Below the pieces are notes generated by a model. The model had not been told where the DNA came from and did not search any database. It worked only from the letters and a program-made list of their open reading frames with translations. Shown here one piece after another: positions 36,215-44,038 of a stretch of 64,000 bases of DNA. Both the position numbers and the translations under genes were made by a program. Position 1 is the first letter of the stretch; the number at the start of each line of letters is the position of its first letter. Origin of the DNA: Stappia taiwanensis (lineage in GTDB: Bacteria > Pseudomonadota > Alphaproteobacteria > Rhizobiales > Stappiaceae); the NCBI RefSeq assembly GCF_014635285.1, contig NZ_BMCR01000010.1, forward strand, positions 1-64,000, given 5' to 3'.

Positions 36215-36770
36215 CGCTTGGCTCCTTTTGATCGTGACCATGCATCAACTGCACCTGCCCAGCGCCCTCATGCCCCTTCAATCGGTGTGGGCTGACGCGC
36301 CCGACGCGCGGCCGGCGGATGTCCCTTGTCTCGCGATCCGCCGTCCCCGGCCTGTCAGGGGGCGTTTCATCGGGTGAGACGCCTTCCAGAAGACCGCCTT
36401 TCCGCCTCGCCAGAGACACGGATGCGCGGCGACAAGATCGCGCCATTGGGTGTGGAAGGCCTTTCCTTCAACCCCTCGAACAAAGGCGTAATAACCATAT
36501 AATTGCTTGTCAATTGCACTATGCAATTATTTGTTGCAGTGCGGAATCTTTGCGCATTCGCCCAGGAATGCGTCAGCAATTGCCGAAATTTTGGGAGTAC
36601 CCCTCGCCTCAGTTCCGAAAGTGAGAGGGCAAGCTCGCCCCTGACAGGGCCGCAAGATCGGGCGCCCCCCCTTGGCACCGCTCCCTAGCGGCGAGGCCGG
36701 TTGGGAAGATCACCTTGATGGGAGGGCGACGCGCCAGGTGCGCACGGCGCACGCGGAGGGCAGAGTCACC
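36215..36770. other. Regulatory/intergenic region upstream of the methyltransferase operon
   Basis: No gene is supported in these 556 bases. It contains the second MarR-type operator (36512-36528), in an AT-rich patch with TTGACA on the minus strand at 36508-36513 that overlaps the operator edge and could be the -35 element of the operon. The remainder is GC-rich and only has shadow frames. The long leader (about 270 bases between operator and ATG) is unusual. Confidence 0.5.
36512..36528. promoter_or_regulatory. MarR-type operator, copy 2
   Basis: AATTGCACTATGCAATT is a perfect inverted repeat (7-bp arms, CTA centre). With the preceding base it shares the exact 16-mer CAATTGCACTATGCAA with copy 1 at 29657-29672. 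A minus-strand TTGACA overlaps its left edge, so repression of the methyltransferase operon by the MarR protein at 29084 is likely. Confidence 0.72.
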
Positions 36771-37175
36771 CTAGATATGCCGGGGATAGCGCTTCGTCCC
36801 GGCAATCGGCTCCAGCCAGGCCACCGCATGCTCGGTATAGATCTCCGTCTGGGGCCTCAGCCCCGCAAGATCGTCCAGAGTGCCTGCCTTGAGCACGATT
36901 TTGCCCGGAGCCGCCGCGATGGTCGCATAGATCGGCGCGCCGCAGGTTCCGCAGAAGTGACGCATGACCGGATCGCCGCTGTCGCCCGTATCGACAAAGA
37001 CCCGGGTTTCGCCCGTTACCTCGAAGTCGGTATCCCTCATGACGAGATTGAGGGAAAACACGCTGCCGCTTTGCTTCTGGCAATGGCTGCAGTGACAGGC
37101 CGTAATCGCCCGGGGCGCACCTTTCAGGGTGTAGCGGATGGCCCCGCACAGACATTTCCCGCTCCGTTCCGTCAT
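36771..37175 (-). CDS. GFA (CENP-V/GFA domain) zinc protein
   Basis: This 134-residue protein has all the cysteines of the glutathione-dependent formaldehyde-activating fold: CLCGAIRY at the N-terminus, CHCSHCQKQSG near 27-37, and FCGTCGAPIY near 74-83. The C-terminal EIYTEHAVAWLEPI is also typical. It binds two structural or catalytic zinc ions. True formaldehyde-glutathione activity has been shown for few members, so only the family can be stated. It stands alone between the MarR-cluster promoter and the MFS gene on the same strand. Confidence 0.88.
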   Translation of the reverse strand: MTERSGKCLCGAIRYTLKGAPRAITACHCSHCQKQSGSVFSLNLVMRDTDFEVTGETRVFVDTGDSGDPVMRHFCGTCGAPIYATIAAAPGKIVLKAGTLDDLAGLRPQTEIYTEHAVAWLEPIAGTKRYPRHI

Positions 37176-37249
37176 TCCGCGCTCTCCTCGCTGGGGGTTG
37201 ATCCCTCTGTCGCACGTGCCGCTTCATCCGGCCGGTGACACCATATGGC

Positions 37250-38476
37250 TCATGCTCCCGCCCGGGCCGGGGCAGCGTCGTCGGATGGGCGCTGCAGGGC
37301 GTTGACGAAGGCCGCAAGCCCCAGAAAGAGCGGCGAGACCCAGAACCCCGCCGAAATGCCCCCCGTTGCATCGGAGATGGCGCCCGCCAGAAGCGGACCG
37401 ACCGTCTGGCCGAGCGCGAAACTGAGGGTCAGGAGAGAGATCGCCGCGGTCCAATAGGTCGGCGACAATTGACGCTGGGCGACAATCGTGATCGCCGTCG
37501 GTCCGGCGAGAAAGCTGCCGCCGAAGATGATCGCCGACACGAACATGGCCACCGGACCGGACCAGACCAGAACCGCGAGCGTCCCGACCATTGCCGTCAT
37601 AAACACGATGCTTGGGCCGAGCCCGCCCTTGAGCGCCCCCAGCACCCGTCCCCAAACCAGGGTGGAGATCGCCGACACCAGACCAAGGACCATCCAGAAC
37701 AGGATCATGCGATCATCGTTCGCGCCCTGGCTCCTCAGAAGGGCGATGACGAAGGTCATGTAGCCGACATAGCCGGCGCCGAAGAGGCCGTAGCCGAAGA
37801 AGGTCGGGGCGATCCGCCGAAATTCGCGGAGCTTGAGCAAGGGCGTGCTGCCGCCCAGGGGCTCCTGAATACCGCGCACCGCCCAGGCGGCAATCGGCAG
37901 CCCCGCCAACCCGAGAACACCGAGCGCGATCCATCCGCCGGTCCACTGCGCCACGCCCCCGTTCATGGCCATCGGGACGGCAATGCCCGCCAGCAGGATG
38001 CCGACGCCGACGCCAGCCACATAGATCCCCACCATCGTCCCTCTGCGCCGTGGGTTCGGCTCCCGGCAGATCGCCGCCGCCAGCGCTGCACCGATGATGA
38101 AGGTATAGGCAGTGGTCACGCCGCCGAAGGTGCGCACCAGGAACAGCATGGTGAAGTCCGGGAAGACGCCCGTGGCCAACAACGCCAGCGCGCTGAGCAG
38201 GAAACCGGCGAGAAAGGCGCGTTTCGCGCCCCAGCGGCTTGCGACCCATGGCGCGGTCAGCGCACCGGCGATGTAGCCAAAGCCATTTGCGGTATTCAGC
38301 GCCCCCGCCTCGGCATAGCTCAAGGCCAGATCGGCCTGCATCGCCGGGAGCAGCAGCGCATAGGCAAAGCGGGACAGGCCAAGGGCCAGCGCCGCGCCGG
38401 TGGACAACGCAACCGCGATCGCGAATTCGATCCCGGCCCCTGCCCTGACATCGTCGACTGCCCCGGTGGTATCCAT
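37250..38476 (-). CDS. MFS transporter (YbfB/YjiJ-like)
   Basis: This 408-residue protein has twelve predicted helices. LGLSRFAYALLLPAMQADLA in helix 1 and YAEAGALNTANGFGYIAGAL in helix 2 are the hallmark of the YbfB/YjiJ major-facilitator group. The cytoplasmic loop VASRWGAKRAFLAG is motif A. It is divergent from a TetR-family gene with a strong operator-promoter between them, the standard arrangement of a repressed efflux pump. The substrate is unknown, probably a small toxic or aromatic compound. Confidence 0.88.
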   Translation of the reverse strand: MDTTGAVDDVRAGAGIEFAIAVALSTGAALALGLSRFAYALLLPAMQADLALSYAEAGALNTANGFGYIAGALTAPWVASRWGAKRAFLAGFLLSALALLATGVFPDFTMLFLVRTFGGVTTAYTFIIGAALAAAICREPNPRRRGTMVGIYVAGVGVGILLAGIAVPMAMNGGVAQWTGGWIALGVLGLAGLPIAAWAVRGIQEPLGGSTPLLKLREFRRIAPTFFGYGLFGAGYVGYMTFVIALLRSQGANDDRMILFWMVLGLVSAISTLVWGRVLGALKGGLGPSIVFMTAMVGTLAVLVWSGPVAMFVSAIIFGGSFLAGPTAITIVAQRQLSPTYWTAAISLLTLSFALGQTVGPLLAGAISDATGGISAGFWVSPLFLGLAAFVNALQRPSDDAAPARAGA

Positions 38477-38560
38477 CCTGCACCTCGCAGGGACCCGAGA
38501 ACGGCCCCAGTTCAGTTGACATGAACGGCCTTCGCGCCGAGCCGCCAGGAAGCGGCGGCA

Positions 38561-38595
38561 TTGTTTGGCGGACCATCTTTGACTATAATGTCAAA
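38561..38595 (+). promoter_or_regulatory. TetR promoter with overlapping operator
   Basis: TTGTTT (38561-38566) and TATAAT (38584-38589) are 17 bases apart, a near-ideal sigma-70 promoter. The -10 box is the exact centre of the inverted repeat TTTGAC-TATAAT-GTCAAA (38578-38595), so a bound repressor would cover it. Further TGACA/TGTCA words follow to 38611. Confidence 0.78.
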
Positions 38596-38640
38596 CATGA
38601 CATGACTGTCAAGAATGCTGCCAGCAGGGATATGCGACCC

Positions 38641-39231
38641 ATGGTCGGAACCAGACAATTCGACGAAACCGCGGTGATGCAGCGCGCGTTGAACGTGTTT
38701 CGCCAAAAGGGACTTGCGGCCACGTCGATGATCGATCTAGCGCAGGCCACGGGCGTGCATCGCGGATCCCTCTACAATGCCTATGGCGGCAAGGAAGCGA
38801 TCTTCCTGTCGGCGTTCGAAACATATGCGGATGACTATATGCGCGGGATCCGCACCGCCCTTGACCAAACGGACGCACGGGCGGCGCTCGCCGCCTTCGT
38901 GGAGACGGTCCTGACGAGCATGACCGCCGGGTCGCCAGCACGCGGCTGCCTTTCGACGCGAACCGCGACGGAGGTCGACGAGACCCCACCGGCCGTACAG
39001 GATCGCATCAGGCGCTGGCTGGACGAGCTGCAGGAAACCATCGAGATCGGCCTCCGGCGGCGATGCCTCGCGGACCAGCTCACCCTCCCCCCTGAGGAAG
39101 CGGCGCGGCTTCTCGTGACGTTCACACGTGGCCTTGCTGTGATGGAGCGCGTCTATCACGACGAGGCGCAATTGCGCGATATCTCGGCCTCGCTCATCCG
39201 CGTCCTGGTCCGGCAAGCCGGCAAGGACTGA
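38641..39231 (+). CDS. TetR-family transcriptional repressor
   Basis: Earlier ATGs lie at or right after the predicted transcription start. The ATG at 38641, placed about 10 bases behind AGGGA, is preferred and gives 196 residues (MVGTRQFDETAVMQRAL). The helix-turn-helix is MIDLAQATGVHRGSLYNAYG followed by GKEAIFLSAFETY. The C-terminal ligand domain is of the AcrR-like type with SPARGCLSTRTATEV. It is divergent from the MFS gene and its own promoter contains a perfect inverted repeat, so autoregulation and control of the pump are likely. Confidence 0.87.
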   Translation: MVGTRQFDETAVMQRALNVFRQKGLAATSMIDLAQATGVHRGSLYNAYGGKEAIFLSAFETYADDYMRGIRTALDQTDARAALAAFVETVLTSMTAGSPARGCLSTRTATEVDETPPAVQDRIRRWLDELQETIEIGLRRRCLADQLTLPPEEAARLLVTFTRGLAVMERVYHDEAQLRDISASLIRVLVRQAGKD

Positions 39232-39695
39232 CCAAGGTCATCGTCCCCCCCTCGTTGCATCGCCCGGGGGGCCTCCTCGCCGGGTCGGGGCATCCGTCCT
39301 CTCGGCCGCGTGACGCGCACCGGCGGCGCATGAGGTTGACGGCATCGCGTCCCGCCCCCCAAGGGCACAGCTTGACGCGCCACGCGCCTCCGTGACGCCC
39401 CTCTGCCCGGCAATGGCTACTGCCTACGGCGTGATCGCCCGACAGCGATCCCCTGAAAGCGGGACGTCGACGCCCCCGCGACCGCCCCAACCCCGGACCC
39501 AGGCTGCGAGACGGCCCGCAGTCATCGACCGGTCGCCGCAGCTCCCCCTCCCAAAAACCGGCGGGTATCCAAGCCATCTTTTTGCCCCTAAGGAATCAAT
39601 CATAGGAATGCGACACAATAAGAACACAACCTATACGTGAATCGAGGGGCAAAGCCATATCAATGGCTACCAGAACGTCAGGTGCGTGACACACC
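39232..39695. other. Intergenic region before the LysR gene
   Basis: No gene was recognised. The last 120 bases become AT-rich and carry TTTGCCCCT (39581-39589) and its exact reverse complement AGGGGCAAA (39645-39653), 55 bases apart. This may be a paired regulator site for DNA looping, or the arms of a long hairpin. ACAACCTATACGTG between them may contain promoter elements. Confidence 0.45.
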
Positions 39696-40616
39696 ATGGA
39701 ACAGCAGAGAAACCGCGTTGAAGCAGTAGAAGCCAGCTACAAGAAGAATAATTTCGGCAACATCGCGCCAATCCTTGGCCATCTCAGAGCCTTTGAAGCA
39801 ACAGCCCGCCTGGGAAGCATGACGCTGGCCGCCGAAGAGATCAACACGACGGTCAGTTCAATCAGCCGCCACAACAGACTGATAAGCGAATATCTCCATG
39901 TCGAACTCTTCGAGAACATAAACAGGAGTTTGAGACTGACAGAGGAGGGGTATTTCTTCTACAGATCCATCTCCTCCTCTCTCAGCGGCATCCTTGAGGC
40001 AACCGACTACATCACGCAGCATAACAAGAGCGGATCCATCAAGATTTACTCCAGCTCCATATTCATGTTCAGATGGATAATTCCGAGAATAAGGGCATTC
40101 CTGAACAAGAACCGACTGGAATCCGTGAGGCTCTTTACCCACGACGCATCCGAAGAAAGGTGTTCTCATATATTGTTCTCACTCGAATCCACATCCGAGA
40201 ACAGTGAGGTCTTTCTGCCAGATGAGATCCTGCCGGTTTCCAATCCAAACCGGCTGGCAGTCGGGCCGGAGTCGGAGATCCCTCTCATCTGCACGCATCC
40301 GGACATGACGGATTGGGACGATTGGTTTCAGCTCATTCCAAGCCTGCAATCCCAGAAAACCTCGAAAATCTTCATTGCCGATGAAAATGCGGCGCTGGAA
40401 GCGGCGTGCCAGGGGCTGGGGGTCGCAATTACCCGGCTTTCCGTGGCCCGTGAGGCCCTGGATACGCAAGTCCTGTCCCCATTCGGCAATCGCCAGCAGA
40501 AAAAGCCCGCCTTTATCTGGTGCACCCGCCCGCAAGGTAGAAGCCTGAACAGGGAGGAGAAACAAATCCTCTCCTTCCTGAAAGCCGAGGCCATTTTGTC
40601 CTTCAAGGAGCCTTAG
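39696..40616 (+). CDS. LysR-family regulator with lower G+C content
   Basis: This 306-residue GcvA-like LysR protein has the helix-turn-helix HLRAFEATARLGSMTLAAEE then INTTVSSISRHNRLISEYLH, followed by an effector domain (SIKIYSSSIFMFRWIIPRIR, FIADENAALEAACQGLGVAI). The usual VS..SRHV.RLE core is altered at several positions (HNRLISEYLHVELFE). Codon use is visibly more AT-rich than the neighbours (AACATAAACAGG, AAGAAGAATAAT), which suggests recent acquisition. It faces the small-molecule cluster at 40.6-46.7 kb and is its likely regulator. Its stop overlaps the end of the convergent short ORF. Confidence 0.85.
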   Translation: MEQQRNRVEAVEASYKKNNFGNIAPILGHLRAFEATARLGSMTLAAEEINTTVSSISRHNRLISEYLHVELFENINRSLRLTEEGYFFYRSISSSLSGILEATDYITQHNKSGSIKIYSSSIFMFRWIIPRIRAFLNKNRLESVRLFTHDASEERCSHILFSLESTSENSEVFLPDEILPVSNPNRLAVGPESEIPLICTHPDMTDWDDWFQLIPSLQSQKTSKIFIADENAALEAACQGLGVAITRLSVAREALDTQVLSPFGNRQQKKPAFIWCTRPQGRSLNREEKQILSFLKAEAILSFKEP

Positions 40617-40869
40617 GGTCCAGACCCGACTTCGCGCTAGCGGGCTTCTTCGCATCTGACGCGAGGCTGTCTTCGCGCTCCCGGGAACCATCGCAAGAGT
40701 TGCCGCCGATTTCCGGAGTGCAGCCCAGATGCAGCGCCCGAAGATGCTCTTCGGAAAAGGCATCCTCACTGGCACATGCGTCGCCGAGTTTTCGCCAGCC
40801 TGTCAGGCATGAGGCGAAAGCCCCATGCAGGATAGCTCGAAGCATGCCGTGCTCCTCCGGCTTGGCCAT
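40603..40869 (-). CDS. Short Cys-containing ORF of unknown function in the KamA cluster
   Basis: The frame of 88 codons starts 20 bases after the methyltransferase stop. An internal ATG at 40845, preceded by GGAGGAG, may be the true start and leaves 80 residues (MLRAILHGAFASCLTGWRKL, then GDACASEDAFSEEHLRALHL). It has four cysteines, two near the start, and a hydrophilic Ser/Lys/Asp-rich C-terminal half. No family was recognised. It could be a small conserved partner protein, a precursor peptide for the neighbouring radical SAM enzyme, or a spurious frame. Its overlap of 14 bases with the convergent LysR gene is a point against it. Confidence 0.4.
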   Translation of the reverse strand: MAKPEEHGMLRAILHGAFASCLTGWRKLGDACASEDAFSEEHLRALHLGCTPEIGGNSCDGSREREDSLASDAKKPASAKSGLDPKAP

Positions 40870-40889
40870 GGCAGTATCTCAGATACGGC

Positions 40890-41894
40890 TCAGGCCTTGA
40901 TCCCGACCGCCACCAGGGCCGTCCGCGGAACCGTCGCGACATGATCGTCCCACTCACGCGCCACCGATATGGGCCCCAGAATCCGCTCGGCGAGAGGTCC
41001 AAGCACCTCTTCGATCTCACCCTCGTCGGTCACGAGCTTGATCAGGTCGTAGGACTTGAAGAGATGCAGGATCGCATGTGTTCTCGCCTCCTCCGGGGAC
41101 CCGCCGCGCAGTGTGAAGGGATCGGAAATCTCGAAGAAGCGCAGATCGCGGAAACCGGCAGACGTGAACAGATCCAGGATTTCAGCGCGCGTGTAATGCG
41201 CATGCGGATGGCCGGTGCGTGAATAGGGGTGGATGACCTCGTCGAAGAAACGGGCGATCCCACTACCGACCTCGAAGGCATGGAAGACCAGACGGCCATT
41301 TGGCTTGAGCGTCCGCCAGGCTTCGCAAACCGCAGCTCGCCGCACGTCATTGGGAAGCAACTGACTGCCGTAGGCGATCAAGACGCCATCAAGGACGTTG
41401 TCGCGAAACAGGCTCCGGCCCGCTGACTGCCGCACATAAGGAAGATGCCTTGCCCGGCAAATGGTCATCATATGGTTGGACAAATCGGCGGTGAACACGG
41501 TCGGCGTGTCCGGCCCGAGCGTGGAGGCAAAATGCGCCACCGCCCCGCTGCCGCCGAGAACATCGAGAATCTTGTAATCCCGCCCGGGAATCTCATCGTA
41601 GTGCGGCGAGAAACACTTGAGCAGCGATGTCATGCCGACACTGCGATTGTCCGCGTTCTTTTGCACGCCGCTCCAGGCCGGCCCCCGGCCGCCACGGTCA
41701 TTGCCTTCAAAGACCCATGATGCCGCATTCATTTCCGCGACATAGGGCAGGATCCGGTCATCGGTCAGGTTTTCGAGATCCAGAAGATCGTGGAGGTCGC
41801 GATGCCTTTCCGAAATCTCATCGAGATACTCGGAGAACGAGCGATGATCGACGTAGTCCTCAGTCCGGGTGGTGGTGACAGCCTCGTTCAGCAT
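40890..41894 (-). CDS. SAM-dependent methyltransferase of the KamA cluster
   Basis: The start MLNEAVTTTRTEDYVDHRSF (AAGGG upstream) gives 334 residues. An N-terminal helical domain of about 95 residues precedes a class I Rossmann fold with motif I DYKILDVLGGSGAVAHFAST, TVFTADLSNHMMTICRARHL, VLDGVLIAYGSQLLPNDVRR and LKPNGRLVFHAFEVG. This layout resembles O- or C-methyltransferases of natural-product pathways. It is on the same strand as the upstream cupin, 132 bases away. The substrate is unknown. Confidence 0.83.
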   Translation of the reverse strand: MLNEAVTTTRTEDYVDHRSFSEYLDEISERHRDLHDLLDLENLTDDRILPYVAEMNAASWVFEGNDRGGRGPAWSGVQKNADNRSVGMTSLLKCFSPHYDEIPGRDYKILDVLGGSGAVAHFASTLGPDTPTVFTADLSNHMMTICRARHLPYVRQSAGRSLFRDNVLDGVLIAYGSQLLPNDVRRAAVCEAWRTLKPNGRLVFHAFEVGSGIARFFDEVIHPYSRTGHPHAHYTRAEILDLFTSAGFRDLRFFEISDPFTLRGGSPEEARTHAILHLFKSYDLIKLVTDEGEIEEVLGPLAERILGPISVAREWDDHVATVPRTALVAVGIKA

Positions 41895-42026
41895 CGCAGC
41901 AAGACCCTTATTGCATTTCAAGAATTTGGCGCGAGCGCCGGCAGCACCGCAGATGCCTCCGACACCGCCACCGAAGCGAGGATGCGACCACGATACGACT
42001 CGTGGCCACGCCCCTTGCAGAGAGCC

Positions 42027-42407
42027 TCAAGCCGATTTTTCGTCGACGGTGGCCAGGGGCTCGCTCTTGTTGACCGCGAAGAAACAGAGGACCTTCAGCG
42101 TCTTGTCGCCACGCACCTTTGCGAAGTGAACCGCATCGACCGGCACCGCATAGGAGCCGCCGACCTTCACGCGCTGATCCGGACGCCCCTCGACGGCGAG
42201 GTCGAACTCCCCATCGAGAACGTAGCCGGTCTCGATGCCGGGATGGGTATGCGGAGACGCGTGCGTACCGGCCGGCACCTCGATGATGCTGACATTGAGC
42301 ATGAACTCGTCCGACAGCGGCACCTCCTGCAGGAGTGTGCGCTTGATACCACCCTGCACATAGACAGGCTCGGTTGCCGGCAGATCATTCGATTGAGCAA
42401 GAGACAT
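42027..42407 (-). CDS. Small cupin-domain protein
   Basis: The start MSLAQSNDLPATEPVYVQGG has GGGAGAA upstream and gives 126 residues. It is a single cupin barrel with the metal motif SPHTHPGIETGYVLDGEFDL (His, His, Glu) and the second motif PVDAVHFAKVRG with the fourth His. Small one-domain cupins act as isomerases, dioxygenases or binding proteins. The cluster context suggests a tailoring step. It is divergent from the KamA-family gene across an AT-rich 220-bp spacer. Confidence 0.85.
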   Translation of the reverse strand: MSLAQSNDLPATEPVYVQGGIKRTLLQEVPLSDEFMLNVSIIEVPAGTHASPHTHPGIETGYVLDGEFDLAVEGRPDQRVKVGGSYAVPVDAVHFAKVRGDKTLKVLCFFAVNKSEPLATVDEKSA

Positions 42408-42627
42408 GCAAAATTCTCCCAAATAAAGGTCAGCGAAGGTCAATCGGGCACAACCAAAAATGACATGCCGCACCAGTGCGGAGGTCAGCGCCCGCCATGA
42501 TAGTTCACCTCCAAACCGCAACTCTTGATTTCAAATCCTCGAACAAAATTCGAAATTATAGAAACGAAACCATATCAATAGATTATATCCATGTATTTCC
42601 TTGTTAATTTCAAAATCGGGTGCAGAC
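42408..42627. promoter_or_regulatory. AT-rich divergent promoter region of the KamA cluster
   Basis: The 220 bases between the divergent cupin and radical SAM genes become strongly AT-rich from about 42520 (for example TATCAATAGATTATATCC). This is the expected target of the LysR-type regulator at 39696. No unambiguous LysR T-N11-A box or -35/-10 pair could be singled out. Confidence 0.4.
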
Positions 42628-44037
42628 ATGTCTCTGACCATCAAGCCTGTGTCTGAAAAAGAAGAAAATAATATAAATAATAGAAATTTCGAAGATTTCG
42701 CAGTTCCGGAAAAAGCGGGCCTTCACATTGCCAAGCCGGCGAGTCCCCGCTTCATGTCCTATGACAATCGGCGGATACATCTCATTCCCCAACTGGATTT
42801 GCTGGACGACCGCACGCGCAGCGGCCTGCTGCGGGCATCGAAGATCTTTCCGCTGAAGGTCAATTCCTATGTCCTGGAGAACCTGATCGATTGGGATGCC
42901 GCGCCCGACGACCCGATCTACCGGCTTGTCTTCCCGCATCAGGACATGCTCACCGAAGAAGCGGACCACGCCTTGACGGCGCTGGAAACGGGCGCGCTTG
43001 CTGCCGAAGACGCCGCCGCCCGCTTGGTCGAGATCCGGGACACAATGAACCCGCACCCCGCCGACCAGACGAGCAACATTCCCATCCTCGATGGGATGCA
43101 GATCGAGGGCATTCAGCACAAGTATCGCGAAACGGTCCTCTACTTCCCGAAACAGGGACAAACCTGCCACGCCTATTGTGCGTTTTGTTTCAGATGGCCG
43201 CAGTTCATCGAAACAAGCGCGCCGAAATTCGAATCCAAGGACAATGCGCGCCTGCTGGCGTATCTGCGCGGCAATCCACACATCTCCGACCTCCTGCTGA
43301 CCGGCGGAGATCCGATGGTCATGAACGCGCGGCGACTGGCGGCCCTGCTCGATCCCCTTCTCGATCCGTCGCTTGCGCATGTTTCGACCATCCGCATCGG
43401 CAGCAAGTCGCTCACCTATTGGCCCTATCGCTTCCTGACCGACCCTGACGCGGACGCGCTGCTCGACCTGTTCAAGAGACTGGCCGACGGTGGCAAGCAC
43501 ATCGCCTTCATGGCTCATATCAACCATTGGCGGGAGATCGAGCCGGAACCGGTGCAAGCCGCGATTGCCAGGCTCAGGCAGGCCGGCGTCACCATCCGGT
43601 CCCAGGCGCCGCTGATCCGGCGGGTCAACGACAATGCGGACACCTGGCGGCGGCTCTGGAGCCGGCAGGTCGAGCTCGGCATTCAGCCGTATTACATGTT
43701 CGTGGAACGCGACACCGGAGCCACTCAGTATTTCGGCGTCACGCTTGCCGAAGCGCACCGCATCTACAAGGGCGCGATTTCATCCGTCAGCGGGCTGGCG
43801 CGCACGGCCCGCGGGCCGGTGATGAGCACCAGCGCCGGCAAGGTGCAAATCCTCGGTCCGATGACCGTGAACGGGCAGAAAGCCCTGGCGCTGACCATGT
43901 TGCAGTCCCGAAATCCGGACACCGTCCACGACCCGTTCCTGGCGAAATATTCGCAAGAGGCGACCTGGATCGATCAACTGGAGCCGTTCGACCCCGTCGA
44001 CACGTTCCCGTTCGGCTCGAAAAAGGGGGCAGCGTAA
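42628..44037 (+). CDS. KamA-family radical SAM enzyme (aminomutase-like)
   Basis: The protein has 469 residues from MSLTIKPVSEKEENNINNRN. The radical SAM cluster motif is C180-HAY-C184-AF-C187, read in CHAYCAFCFRWPQFIE. LLLTGGDPMVMNARRLAALL and STIRIGSKSLTYWPYRFLTD follow as in lysine 2,3-aminomutases. The C-terminal ARGPVMSTSAGKVQIL replaces the Gly-rich PLP-lysine loop of classical KamA, with a lysine still present. An N-terminal helical extension matches the KamA family. Expected chemistry is 1,2-amino migration on an alpha-amino acid, but CHAYC rather than the CSVYC- or CPVHC-type motif suggests a different subfamily and substrate. The first 20 codons are AT-rich. Confidence 0.85.
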   Translation: MSLTIKPVSEKEENNINNRNFEDFAVPEKAGLHIAKPASPRFMSYDNRRIHLIPQLDLLDDRTRSGLLRASKIFPLKVNSYVLENLIDWDAAPDDPIYRLVFPHQDMLTEEADHALTALETGALAAEDAAARLVEIRDTMNPHPADQTSNIPILDGMQIEGIQHKYRETVLYFPKQGQTCHAYCAFCFRWPQFIETSAPKFESKDNARLLAYLRGNPHISDLLLTGGDPMVMNARRLAALLDPLLDPSLAHVSTIRIGSKSLTYWPYRFLTDPDADALLDLFKRLADGGKHIAFMAHINHWREIEPEPVQAAIARLRQAGVTIRSQAPLIRRVNDNADTWRRLWSRQVELGIQPYYMFVERDTGATQYFGVTLAEAHRIYKGAISSVSGLARTARGPVMSTSAGKVQILGPMTVNGQKALALTMLQSRNPDTVHDPFLAKYSQEATWIDQLEPFDPVDTFPFGSKKGAA

Positions 44038-44038
44038 G

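Noticed and set aside
36503-36688. A 61-codon plus-strand frame whose ATG lies in operator copy 2
   Set aside because: No ribosome binding site, no family character and Pro/Arg-rich end. The ATG is simply part of the palindrome CTATGCAATT.
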